The position numbers and the translations under genes are program-made. The notes beneath the pieces are model-generated. The model made no database searches. It was not told the origin of the DNA and worked only from the letters and a program-made list of their open reading frames with translations. From the NCBI RefSeq assembly GCF_000981225.1, contig NZ_LAJC01000071.1:1-32619 (forward strand): a stretch of 32,619 nt of DNA, given 5' to 3'. Shown piece by piece: positions 16,801-25,304 of this stretch (position 1 is its first letter; every line of letters begins with the position of its first letter). The DNA is from Allosalinactinospora lopnorensis (GTDB lineage: Bacteria; Actinomycetota; Actinomycetes; Streptosporangiales; Streptosporangiaceae).

Positions 16801-18445
16801 CGCCGAGGGCGGTGTGCAGGCTGGTGACGAGCTCCTCGCGGATGGCGTCCAGCGGCGGGTTGGTGACCTGGGCGAACCCTTGGGTGAAGTAGTCGAACAG
16901 CTGCCGTGAGCGGCTGGACAGCGTGGCTACCGGGGTGTCGGTGCCCATGGAGCCGACCGGCTCGGCACCGGTGCGGGCCATCGGCGTCAGGATGACGCGG
17001 AGCTCTTCCTCGGTGTAGCCGAACACCTGCTGGGAGTGGACCAGGTCCTCGACAGCGGCGGGCTCGGCGGAGGGGAGCTCGTCGAGTCTGACGACGCCGC
17101 GCTCCAGCCATTCGGCGTAGGGGTGCTCGGCGGCGAGTTCGGCCTTGATCTCCTCGTCCTCGATGATGCGGCCCTGCTCGGTGTCGACCACGAAGATGCG
17201 GCCGGGCTGCAGGCGGCCCTTGCGCACGACGCGTTCGGGTTCGATGTCCAGCACGCCGGCCTCGCTGGCCAGGACGACCAGGCCGTCGTCGGTGACCCAG
17301 TAGCGGCCGGGACGCAGGCCGTTGCGGTCGAGGACCGCGCCGACCAGGGAGCCGTCGGTGAAGGAGACGGAGGCGGGACCGTCCCAGGGCTCCATGAGCA
17401 TGGAGTGGAACTCGTAGAAGGCCCGTACCTGGGGGTCCATCTCGGTGTGGTTCTCCCAGGGCTCCGGGATCATCATCAGCACCGCGTGCGGCAGCGACCG
17501 GCCGCCCAGGTGCAGCAGTTCCAGCGCGGAGTCGAAGGAGGCGGTGTCGGAGTCCTCGGCGTCGAGGATCGGGAAGATCCGCGACAGGTCCCCGGGCAGC
17601 AGGTCGCTGTCGAGGGTGGCCTCGCGCGCCCGCATCATGTTCCGGTTGCCCTTGACGGTGTTGATCTCGCCGTTGTGCGCGACGTAGCGGAACGGGTGGG
17701 CCAGCGGCCAGGACGGGAAGGTGTTGGTGGAGAACCGGGAGTGCACCAGGGCCAGACCTGTGGTGTAGCGCCGGTCCGACAGGTCGGGGAAGAAGGGTTC
17801 CAGCTGCGGCGTGGTGAGCATGCCCTTGTAGGCGATGGTGCGCGGGGACAGGCTCGGGAAGTACACGCCGGTCTCGTGTTCGGCGCGCTTGCGCACGCAG
17901 TAGGCGTAGCGCTCCAGGTCGATGCCGGTCAGGCCCTCGGTGGCGGTGCCGGTGCGCCCGGCGAGGAAGAGCTGGCCGAAGAACGGCATGACCTCGCGTG
18001 CGGCGGGGCCGCAGTAACGGGGTTCGTAGGGCAGGTCGCGCCAGCCCAGCACGGTCAGGCCCTCGTCTTCGACGATGGCGTTGATGGCGTCGACCGCCGA
18101 GGCCCGTTGTGCGGCGTCGGCGGGCAGGAATCCGATGCCCGTGGCGTAGGTTCCGGCGGCCGGCAGCTCGAAATCGCAGACCTCGCGGTACAGGGCGTCG
18201 GGGACCTGGGTCAGGATGCCCGCGCCGTCGCCGTCGTCGGGGTCGGCGCCGGAGGCGCCGCGGTGGTCGAGGTTGCGGAGAACGGTGAGCGCCTTCTCGA
18301 CGATGTCGTGGCTGCGACGACCGGAGAGGTCTGCGACGAAGCCCACACCGCAGGCGTCATGCTCGTAGGTGCTGTCGTACAGGCCCTTTGGAGTGGACTC
18401 GGCGTTCGGTCGGATGGACGAACGCTGCACTTGGCCAGCAGGCAT
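13875..18445 (-). CDS. gltB: Glutamate synthase large subunit GltB (one-base frameshift)
   Basis: GltB releases ammonia from glutamine and transfers it to 2-oxoglutarate, giving two glutamates. Repaired length is 1523 residues, typical. Order of domains: short propeptide then the N-terminal nucleophile Cys in [14 protein letters not shown] (class II amidotransferase), [17 protein letters not shown] and [11 protein letters not shown], the central domain, the FMN synthase domain ([27 protein letters not shown]), the 3Fe-4S Cys cluster [15 protein letters not shown], and the C-terminal GXGXG beta-helix domain. The frame breaks near 16190: GGCGCCAGATC should read GGCGCCCAGATC, giving [15 protein letters not shown]. 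Only one C is missing. ATG at 18445 follows AGGAGGG. It is the first gene of gltBD. Confidence 0.95.
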
Positions 18446-18881
18446 CTACCCTCCTGTCGTCGTACGTCTGGCTTAAAAGCGCATCCGGGACGACATTGGC
18501 CCTGCTGCGTCGGCGGCGAGAACGGGGGACCACCGCGGCCCGGTCCCACGGACGGCACGGGCCTACGCTCACTTCCTCGTGGCAACCGATGGTCGACGCA
18601 CTCGCGAGTAGCTCAAGGTACTTCGCGGTCCAGCCTCCATTTTAATCGGAGGTCTAGACCAACCGCCGCCACAGTGCGGCGATCGCGATCACGTTTCCCG
18701 CCCGCCAAGGATACGACGGCCGTTCCTCGGCGTTGCGAACGGGGCAGACCGTGATGTTTCCGTACACCCAACCCTGCAAACATCCCATAGCGGATGAATG
18801 CGACGGGCGTCAGCTTAGCGTGCCCGGATCCGTTCCGCCGACTGGGTTCGCCCCAGTGCGCGCCACTGAGATGATCGACAG
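18446..18881. promoter_or_regulatory. Divergent intergenic region gltB / BpsA-like gene
   Basis: This 436-base stretch has no coding potential and must hold both promoters. Seen: hairpin CCTCC-N9-GGAGG (18634-18652) with an A/T-rich loop, GCCGC-N6-GCGGC near 18665-18680, and ACTGGG-TTCGC-CCCAGT at 18841-18857, an inverted repeat 25 bases ahead of the plus-strand gene. TGATCGA is repeated at 18872 and 18883, around the GTG start. I could not find a convincing -35/-10 pair on either strand, nor a GlnR-type site with proper spacing. Confidence 0.5.
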
Positions 18882-20513
18882 GTGATCGATCCTCCGCCGA
18901 AGCTGGCCGACCTGCTCAAGGAGCAGGGCATCAACGCCCCGCGGGTACACCGCGTCCTCGCCGCCCTCGCCAACGGCGCCTGGTGGTCGCCTCCGGAACT
19001 GGTGCGTGAGACCGCGGTCGCGCACCGCCTCGTCGCGGCCACGCTCGACGCGCTCGCCGACGAACTGGAACACCGGCAGGGGAACGAGGGCCTCCGTGTC
19101 AGGCTGCTCCGGCCCGCGGACCACGCCGACAGCTCGGCCCCCGAACCGGCCGACCCGGTCGCGCACCTGCTCGACCGGCACACCGAAGCGGCGGCCGAGC
19201 TGGACCGCCTCGTCGCCGAGGCCCCGCGCTCCCGGCGCGACCTCGACCACGTGGCCGCCACGGCCCACACGGCCCTGCGGCGCGGAGTGCTCCTGGCGAC
19301 CCGCTATTCTCTGCCCGGTACACGGCTGCTCTGCGTGGGCGACCACGATCTGACTGCGCTGGCCACGACCCTGGTGTGCCCGGGCGCGGAGGCGGTCGTC
19401 GTCGACGTCGACGAGCGGGTGCTCGACTATATCGACCAGGCGGCGGCCCGGCTCGGCCTCCCGGTGCGCTGCCACTTCGCCGACCTCCGGCTCGGCCTTC
19501 CGGCCTCTGTGCGCGGCCAGTGCGACCTCGCCTTCACCGACCCGCCCTACACCACCGAAGGCGTCGAACTCTTCGTCCGGCGGGGGCTGGAGGGGCTCGC
19601 CGACCCCCGCCGGGGCCGGGTGCTGCTCGCCTACGGGGCGAGCGAGTCGACCCCCGCGCTGATCGCCAAGACGCAGTCCCGGCTGGCCCGGATGAACCTG
19701 GTGTTCGAGGCGGTCTGGCCCGAGTTCAACCGCTACCTGGGGGCCGAGGCGATCGGCGCGGCCAGCGACCTCTACGTGCTGTGCCCCACGTCCCGCACGC
19801 CCGCCGGGGACGCCTCCGACACTGCGGGCCGGATCTACAGCCAGGGCGGCAATGCGAAGGAAGCCGCGGGCGGGCTGGAGGCGCCGTCCGCGGCCGCGGT
19901 CCTGCGGCGGGTCGGGCCTGACACGGTCGTGGGCGCCTGGTCGCGTGAGGCGCCGCCGGAGGAGGGCGCGCGCTGCGCTCGTGTCCGGCTCGCCACGTGG
20001 CTGGGCTCCCCTTCGCGTGCCGAACGCGCCGCGGTCGACCTGACCGGCGGCTGGGAGGCGCTGCTCGCGAGGGCCATCCTGGCCGGCGGCAGCGCCGAGA
20101 CGCACGTCGTCGTTCCGTCGGGTGCTCCGCAGGTACGCGACGAGGCGGGGCAGGAGGCGCTGCGCGCGATGGTCGCCCCCGGCCGCGATGTCCGCTTCCT
20201 GCGCGGTTTCCCCGACTCCGGGCACACGCTCGTGGTCGCGCGCAGGTGCGAGCCGTCGGATGGCGCCTCCCCCGACGTCCGGCTGCTCGCGCACTGCCAG
20301 GACCGCGCGCACGGTGTCCTCACGAGCACCCTCAGAGAAGGGCTCATCGCCGTCGCCGCGTCCCTGGGCCGCCCGGTCAACAAGAAGGGCGCGCGTGGCC
20401 GCGTCGCCGCGGCCGCGCCTTGGCTGTCCGGACACACCCTGCTGGACCTGCCCGCCCACCGCTTCCCCGCTCTGGGGTCCGCGGCGGAGAGGCTCGTGGC
20501 GGAGCTGCCCTGA
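18882..20513 (+). CDS. BpsA/DUF43-type aminopropyltransferase-like protein with C-terminal extension
   Basis: The 543-residue product begins with a winged-helix-like segment (about 1-65: LLKEQGINAPRVHRVLAALA), then a Rossmann methyltransferase-like domain (about 125-310) with the bis-aminopropyl spermidine synthase family motifs GDHDL at 153-157, VVVDVDERVLDYI, and DPPYT at 220-224, and a conserved EFNRYLGAEAIGAASDLYVL. Archaeal BpsA transfers aminopropyl groups from decarboxylated AdoMet to spermidine to make branched polyamines. Here about 230 further residues follow with no domain I recognise, so length is well above the archaeal enzyme (about 350). GTG at 18882 has no ribosome site. It diverges from gltB. 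Substrate in actinomycetes is not established by sequence; a methyltransferase role is the alternative. Confidence 0.7.
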   Translation: MIDPPPKLADLLKEQGINAPRVHRVLAALANGAWWSPPELVRETAVAHRLVAATLDALADELEHRQGNEGLRVRLLRPADHADSSAPEPADPVAHLLDRHTEAAAELDRLVAEAPRSRRDLDHVAATAHTALRRGVLLATRYSLPGTRLLCVGDHDLTALATTLVCPGAEAVVVDVDERVLDYIDQAAARLGLPVRCHFADLRLGLPASVRGQCDLAFTDPPYTTEGVELFVRRGLEGLADPRRGRVLLAYGASESTPALIAKTQSRLARMNLVFEAVWPEFNRYLGAEAIGAASDLYVLCPTSRTPAGDASDTAGRIYSQGGNAKEAAGGLEAPSAAAVLRRVGPDTVVGAWSREAPPEEGARCARVRLATWLGSPSRAERAAVDLTGGWEALLARAILAGGSAETHVVVPSGAPQVRDEAGQEALRAMVAPGRDVRFLRGFPDSGHTLVVARRCEPSDGASPDVRLLAHCQDRAHGVLTSTLREGLIAVAASLGRPVNKKGARGRVAAAAPWLSGHTLLDLPAHRFPALGSAAERLVAELP

Positions 20514-20517
20514 TCGT

Positions 20518-20531
20518 CGGGCTGCCGCCCG
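20518..20531 (+). terminator. Short hairpin after the BpsA-like gene
   Basis: CGGGC-TGCC-GCCCG lies 4 bases past the stop codon. Five pairs and no T tract make this a weak terminator candidate. Confidence 0.35.
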
Positions 20532-20650
20532 GGTCCCGCTCCGCCCCTCCCCGCATTCCCGCGGAGCGTCCGGACCGCCGCCCAGGCGCACTGGGAGCTC
20601 CTCCGCGGCCGCCGGGCGCCACGGTGCGGCGAAAGCACGGCGGAACCCTC

Positions 20651-20680
20651 TTGCGACATGCTGTGACGGTTAAGTAAAGT
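20651..20680 (+). promoter_or_regulatory. Promoter of the GH16 gene
   Basis: TTGCGA (20651-20656), an 18-base spacer and TAAAGT (20675-20680) form a good vegetative-type promoter in an otherwise G/C-rich 374-base gap (20514-20887). The predicted start is near 20687, leaving a leader of about 200 bases. A second, weaker symmetry GTGAC-N11-GTCAC overlaps the spacer and -10 (20663-20683). Confidence 0.6.
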
Positions 20681-20687
20681 CACGGTC

Positions 20688-20710
20688 AACTGTAAAGGGT
20701 GGTTACAGTT
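20688..20710 (+). promoter_or_regulatory. Operator-like inverted repeat at the GH16 promoter start point
   Basis: AACTGTAA-N7-TTACAGTT is a perfect 8-bp inverted repeat (23 bp in all) beginning at the predicted +1. Position and symmetry fit a dimeric repressor site. No cognate regulator gene is adjacent, so the regulator is unknown. Confidence 0.6.
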
Positions 20711-20893
20711 TACGTGTCCGTCATCACGCATGCCGGGCTCCCGCCTCACCGGGACGGTCGCCGGCGCCGGACCGGCGCCCGGCTGCAGGCAGGGCCCCGG
20801 ATGCGCCTCTCCCCCAGGACGCCGGCTGTCTCGTGTCACCCGCCGCGGCCCCACACCGCGCGAGTTCACCGACGTCCGGATCGGCTAGTGAAC

Positions 20894-21790
20894 ATGAGCA
20901 GAGTAACCCCCCGCCACACCCGGCCAGGACGCGGACGCACACTGCGTGTAAGTGCCCTCGCCTGCGCCGTAACCGGACTGATGGCCCTGGGAGTCCACAA
21001 CGGCTCAGCACCGCCGGCCGCCGCCGACCACACGGCCCGGCAGGGCGCACTGGTGTGGTCCGACGAGTTCGAGGCCGAGGCGGGCGCCCCGCCCGACCCC
21101 GGCAAGTGGAACATCGAGGTCAACGGGGACGGAGGTGGCAACCAGGAGCTCCAGTACTACACCGACTCCACCGACAACCTCGCCCACGACGGCGAGGGCA
21201 ACATGGTCATCACCGCACGCGAGGGCAACCCCGCCGACTACCAGTGCCACTACGGCACCTGCCAGTACACCTCGGGACGGGTGAACACAGCGGAGAAGTT
21301 CACCCACACCTACGGCAGGTACGAGGCATCCATCAAGATCCCCACGGGGCAGGGCATCTGGCCGGCGTTCTGGATGCTGGGCGACGACTTCTCGGAGGTC
21401 GGCTGGCCCGACTCCGGCGAAATCGACATCATGGAGAACGTTGGCCACGAGCCCGCCACCGTGCACGGAAGCCTGCACGGGCCCGGCTACTCCGGCGGCA
21501 ACCCGGTGAGCGGTTCCTACCGTCACCCGCAGGGGTGGGCGTTCGCCGACACCTTCCACACCTTCGCCGTCGAGTGGCGGCCGGACGGTATCACCTGGTT
21601 CGTCGACGACGTCGCCTACCAGACCTTCACCCCGGACGACACCCGCGGCAACCCGTGGGTCTACGACCACCCGTTCTTCCTGATCCTCAACGTCGCGGTC
21701 GGCGGCGAGTGGCCGGGGAGTCCAGATGCCGGCACGTCGTTCCCGCAGGAGATGAAGATCGACTACGTGCGTGTCTACGACCTCGGCTGA
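20894..21790 (+). CDS. Secreted GH16 endo-beta-1,3-glucanase-type hydrolase
   Basis: The 298-residue precursor has a Sec-type signal peptide (basic start, hydrophobic core about 18-33, likely cleavage after PAAA at residue 44) and one glycoside hydrolase family 16 domain. The catalytic motif is EIDIME, with nucleophile Glu176, Asp178 and acid/base Glu181; GIWPAFWMLGDD precedes it and HTFAVEWRPDGITWFVDD and DYVRVYDLG follow as in laminarinases. It should cleave beta-1,3- (or mixed 1,3-1,4-) glucans outside the cell. There is no carbohydrate-binding module. ATG at 20894 or in-frame GTG at 20888 starts it. It has its own promoter with an operator-like repeat. Family is certain; exact substrate is inferred. 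Confidence 0.92.
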   Translation: MSRVTPRHTRPGRGRTLRVSALACAVTGLMALGVHNGSAPPAAADHTARQGALVWSDEFEAEAGAPPDPGKWNIEVNGDGGGNQELQYYTDSTDNLAHDGEGNMVITAREGNPADYQCHYGTCQYTSGRVNTAEKFTHTYGRYEASIKIPTGQGIWPAFWMLGDDFSEVGWPDSGEIDIMENVGHEPATVHGSLHGPGYSGGNPVSGSYRHPQGWAFADTFHTFAVEWRPDGITWFVDDVAYQTFTPDDTRGNPWVYDHPFFLILNVAVGGEWPGSPDAGTSFPQEMKIDYVRVYDLG

Positions 21791-21815
21791 CCTGGGCCGG
21801 ATACACACCACTATC

Positions 21816-21839
21816 CCCGCCCCGGCCTGCCGGTGCGGG
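21816..21839. terminator. Bidirectional hairpin between GH16 and the convergent membrane gene
   Basis: CCCGC-C-CCGG, loop CCTG, CCGG-T-GCGGG makes a nine-pair stem with one mismatch. It lies in the 97-base gap between two convergent genes. Confidence 0.6.
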
Positions 21840-21887
21840 CTCCGCTCCATCGCGGATCCGAAGACAACGGGGCCCAAGCCCGGCTCC

Positions 21888-22928
21888 CTACCCGCCCGGC
21901 TCCACCGGGACTTCCGGTTCGGCGCCGCCCTCAGGCTGGGCGGCGCCGGGGTCGGCCTCACCGGCCTCCGGGACGGCCTCGCCGGCGCCCGCCTCTTCTT
22001 CCCCACCGGTGCCGGCACCGCCCCCGCCGCCTGCGCCGCCTTCCGGCTGGGTGGCGTTCTCCAGCTGGACGACCCGGCGGAAGAGCGGATCGCGGAAGTT
22101 GCTCAGGGCGATGAGCGGGGCGGACAGGCTCTCCCTCTCGTCCGCCGCGGTCGAATCCACCGACTGGGTCCAGGTGACGACCAGGTAGTGGCCGCTGACC
22201 GCCGCCTCCGCCGCGCTGTATCCGGCTCCGAGGGCGTCGAAGGGCGCGTCCTCGCTCGGCACGTTAACGAAGCCCGACGCCTCGGCCTCGGGGGCCTCAG
22301 GGGGTTCCATCGCGCCGGCGACCGCGACGGAACCGTCGACGTCCTCCAGGTTGAAGATGGCCGCGAGCCCGACGTAGTCGCCGGAGGTGTACCCGCCGAC
22401 GGCGGCCTGGGTGCAGCCGGCCTCGGCCAGGGCCTGCTGTACCTCCTCGCCCCAGACGACATCCTCGCAGGCGTCGGTGAAGGCCGTGGCGGCCAGTTCG
22501 AAGGTGATCCCCTGGCTCTCGATCTCCTCGTTGCCGCGTTCGAGGACTTCCCCCTCGCTGAGGGCCCGGTTGTCGACCTCGCGCGATTCCAGGGTCTCGC
22601 TGAGACCGGAATCGGTGTTGACGACCTGGTAGGCGACGGGGCGGCTGTCCGCGGGCGCGCTGCCGGAGCCCCCCATGACGAACTGGACGACCAGAACGGC
22701 GACGAGCGCGACGACGGCCAGACTGAGCGCCCCCAGCAGCACCCGCAGCGTCCTGCTTCCGGTCGCGCCGCTGGGCTTCTCTTCTTTGCCCGGCTTGCGC
22801 CGCCGCCGGGCCCCCTTCGGTCCCTTGCGGCGCGGCGGCGGCGCCACAAGCCCCTCAATGGAATCGGCGTCGTCGGTTTTCCTCCGGCGGCCGGGGGAGT
22901 CGGGAGCGGACAGCTCAGAAGAAGACAC
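21888..22928 (-). CDS. Single-pass membrane protein, paralog B of a tandem pair
   Basis: This 346-residue protein has a basic/Pro-rich cytoplasmic N-terminus of about 60 residues, one transmembrane helix (LLGALSLAVVALVAVLVVQF), and an outer domain with CEDVVWGEEVQQALAEAGC, a GYTSGDYVGLAAIFNLEDVD strand region and AAVSGHYLVVTWTQ, ending in a long Gly/Glu/Pro-rich tail. The same pattern occurs in the protein encoded upstream at 23047-24216, so the two are paralogs. No enzyme motif was seen. GTG at 22928 follows a GAGAGG site. Function unknown; the two conserved Cys probably form a disulfide outside the cell. Confidence 0.75.
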   Translation of the reverse strand: MSSSELSAPDSPGRRRKTDDADSIEGLVAPPPRRKGPKGARRRRKPGKEEKPSGATGSRTLRVLLGALSLAVVALVAVLVVQFVMGGSGSAPADSRPVAYQVVNTDSGLSETLESREVDNRALSEGEVLERGNEEIESQGITFELAATAFTDACEDVVWGEEVQQALAEAGCTQAAVGGYTSGDYVGLAAIFNLEDVDGSVAVAGAMEPPEAPEAEASGFVNVPSEDAPFDALGAGYSAAEAAVSGHYLVVTWTQSVDSTAADERESLSAPLIALSNFRDPLFRRVVQLENATQPEGGAGGGGGAGTGGEEEAGAGEAVPEAGEADPGAAQPEGGAEPEVPVEPGG

Positions 22929-23046
22929 CAGAACCTCTCGAAAATGGTGCGGGACTGCTCGGGGACGTGGCGCGGCCGGAGAGCTCCGGATGGTTCCGCA
23001 CCGGTGCGCAAATCCTAGTCCGAGCCGGGAACGGCCGTCTCCCCTG

Positions 23047-24216
23047 TCAGTCCTCAGCCTGACTGGCGTCCCTAACCTCCTCGTATACCGCGACGGAAGC
23101 GCTCATCGCCACCACGTTCAGCGTCGCCATGGTGGTGTCGTCGCCGGGTTCTCCACCGTCGGCGCGCGCCACCCAGTACACCGCGAGGTAGTGCCCCATG
23201 ACCTGCGTCGTCGCCTGACTGTACCCCTCCCGCAGGCCCTGGATCTCCGTGTCCTGCGGGAGCAGGAAACCGGGTTCGGTGGTGTGGTCGGTGGGGTCGA
23301 CGGCCTGGGCGACCCGGTTGGCGGCCTCCTGGTCCTCCAGGTCGAACAGCGTGAACTGCGCCACGTAGTCGTCATCCGGATCCTGGTACACGCCGCTCGC
23401 GGCCGACGTGCAGGACCCGTCGGCGAGCGTCTCGGCGAGCTCCTCTCCCCAGACCAGGGAGGTGCAGGTGTCGGTGACCTGGGAATCGCGCAGGGTCAGT
23501 TCGAGGTCGTCCAGTTCCAGTTCCTCGGCGTTGCCGAACACCTTCTCCTCGGTGAGCGGCTCGGCGCCGCCGGGCCGGGTGGCGATCGGTTCGAAGACCT
23601 CGCTTTCCTCCTGCTTGCCCTGGAAAACCTTGGGCAGCAGGGTGGAGTGGCCCGCCGGGGGCTCCACAATGGCCGTGTCGCCGCGCCCCTGGCCCACCGA
23701 GCCGTCGGAGACGAGCTGGAAGACGAGCACGCCGGCGAGCGCCAGCAGGGCGGTACCGCACAGCGCCAGCAGTGTGCCCAGCACGACGGAGCCGCGTTTG
23801 CGCTGGCTCTGTTCGGCGAGCTTGTACACCATCCCGCTGGGCCGGTCACCGAGAACAGTGACGCGGCGCAGCGCGGAGGCCGAGAACTTCGAGACGGGGT
23901 CGACCTCGCCGGCGGGGGCGCGGCGCCGGCGTCGCGCCCCGCCCTCAACGGGTGCCTCCTTGCCGCGTCCGGGCTTGCGCCCCTTGCCCGCCGCGGACCG
24001 TTTCCTCCCCGAGCCCCTGGAACGCCGCGGCGGCTCCTCGTCGCCGCCTCCGGCGGCCTCGTGGGCATCACCCGGCTCGTCGTCGTGGTCGTCCTCGTCG
24101 GGGAGCGGACCGGTGTCCCGTTCGTCGCCCGGGAGGTCCCGGGCGCCCCTGGCTCGCCGTGACCGGCGTCTCCCCGCACGGCCGGCAGAGTCGGAATTGC
24201 TCACGTGCGTACTCAT
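23047..24216 (-). CDS. Single-pass membrane protein, paralog A of a tandem pair
   Basis: This 389-residue protein has about 140 residues of Arg/Gly/acidic low-complexity cytoplasmic sequence, one transmembrane helix (VLGTLLALCGTALLALAGVL), and an outer domain that parallels paralog B: CTSLVWGEELAETLADGSC, GVYQDPDDDYVAQFTLFDLED and QVMGHYLAVYWVARAD. Shared order is Cys, WGEE-L, Cys, strand, FxLxD, then GHYL-V-W. It lies 62 bases downstream of lgt and 118 bases upstream of paralog B, so it is probably in the same transcript. The function is unknown; the outer domain could sense or bind something at the cell surface. Confidence 0.75.
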   Translation of the reverse strand: MSTHVSNSDSAGRAGRRRSRRARGARDLPGDERDTGPLPDEDDHDDEPGDAHEAAGGGDEEPPRRSRGSGRKRSAAGKGRKPGRGKEAPVEGGARRRRRAPAGEVDPVSKFSASALRRVTVLGDRPSGMVYKLAEQSQRKRGSVVLGTLLALCGTALLALAGVLVFQLVSDGSVGQGRGDTAIVEPPAGHSTLLPKVFQGKQEESEVFEPIATRPGGAEPLTEEKVFGNAEELELDDLELTLRDSQVTDTCTSLVWGEELAETLADGSCTSAASGVYQDPDDDYVAQFTLFDLEDQEAANRVAQAVDPTDHTTEPGFLLPQDTEIQGLREGYSQATTQVMGHYLAVYWVARADGGEPGDDTTMATLNVVAMSASVAVYEEVRDASQAED

Positions 24217-24278
24217 CCGTCCAGTGCGACCCGCGGTGGCGGTGGCCGTTCACCGCGGGTCGGCTACACCTAGTCCTC

Positions 24279-25292
24279 TCACTGCTGTCCTGCGGACCCG
24301 TTCGGCCCGCTCTCGCGCTCCTCGTCTGTTCGTTCCTCGCCGCCGGTGCGACGGGGGGTGTCCACTGAAGCGGGATCGGTGCCGATGACCTGGGTCCCGG
24401 CTTCGCGGCCGATCGCGACGACGCGTGTGGAGAACTGCTCCAGGCGGCGTCCGGCCCACATGAAGTAGGCGAGTGCACCGAGGAACACGGCGATCGACGT
24501 CCAGTTGTTCAGCCTGAGGCCGAGGAAGTCGTGCGCGGGGTCGATGCGCAGGTACTCGATCCAGAACCGCCCCACACAGTAACCCATGACATAGAGGGCG
24601 AAGAGCCGGCCGCCGCCGAGCCGGTCCTTGAAGCGGCGTCCCAGCCAGGCTATGAGGACGGCCAGTCCCAGGCACCACAGGGATTCGTACAGGAACGTCG
24701 GGTGGTAGTAGAACTCGCCCGGGACCAGATCCGGCCGCGGGATGCCGTTGCGCTCCGGGGAGACCTCCAGCGCCCACGGCAGGTCGGTGGGCGCCCCGAA
24801 GAGCTCTTCGTTGAAGTAGTTCCCCCAGCGGCCGAACGCCTGGGCCAGCGGGATGGTCGGGGCGATCGCGAACGACAGCTTCGACATGGACAGGCCGCGC
24901 TTCTTGGCGACCCACCACACACCGAGCGCGCCGAGCGGGATCGCGCCCCAGATGCCCAGGCCGCCCTCCCAGATGAAGAGCGCCCGGACGGGTTCGCGCC
25001 CCTCGCCGAAGTACAGCTGGTAGTCGGTGATGACGTGGTAGAGGCGGCCCCCGATGAGGCCGAGGAGCACCGCGGGGACCGCGAGGTCCATGATCGTGCC
25101 CTTTTCCCCGCCCATGGCGGCCCAGCGCCGTTCGCTCCAGAACACCGCGGCGACCACGCCGGCCAGGATGCACAGCGCGTAGAAGTGGATGGTGAGCGGG
25201 CCCAGGCTGAACGAGCTCACTTCGGGGCTGGGAATGGCCGCGAGGGCACGGCCGCTGCCGGACGCGCCCGCGTCGGCGAAGGAGAGGTTCAT
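24279..25292 (-). CDS. lgt: Prolipoprotein diacylglyceryl transferase
   Basis: Lgt moves a diacylglyceryl group from phosphatidylglycerol to the lipobox Cys of prelipoproteins in the membrane. The 337-residue polytopic protein carries the family signature QAFGRWGNYFNEELFG, the catalytic-region GGRLYHVITDYQLY, EGGLGIWGA, YHPTFLYESLWCL and the C-terminal RFWIEYLRIDP. About 60 hydrophilic residues follow the last helix (REAGTQVIGTDPASVD and onward), an extension common in actinomycete Lgt. ATG at 25292 (or the adjacent GTG at 25295) lies 12 bases past the DsbA-like stop, so the two are co-translated. trpA is upstream in the same direction, the order known from mycobacteria (trpA-lgt). Confidence 0.95.
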   Translation of the reverse strand: MNLSFADAGASGSGRALAAIPSPEVSSFSLGPLTIHFYALCILAGVVAAVFWSERRWAAMGGEKGTIMDLAVPAVLLGLIGGRLYHVITDYQLYFGEGREPVRALFIWEGGLGIWGAIPLGALGVWWVAKKRGLSMSKLSFAIAPTIPLAQAFGRWGNYFNEELFGAPTDLPWALEVSPERNGIPRPDLVPGEFYYHPTFLYESLWCLGLAVLIAWLGRRFKDRLGGGRLFALYVMGYCVGRFWIEYLRIDPAHDFLGLRLNNWTSIAVFLGALAYFMWAGRRLEQFSTRVVAIGREAGTQVIGTDPASVDTPRRTGGEERTDEERESGPNGSAGQQ

Positions 25293-25304
25293 CACTGCTC
25301 TGCC

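Noticed and set aside
18721-18780. GlnR-type site (GAAAC half) upstream of gltB
   Set aside because: The partner half GTnAC is not at the required spacing; only a single weak half-site is present.
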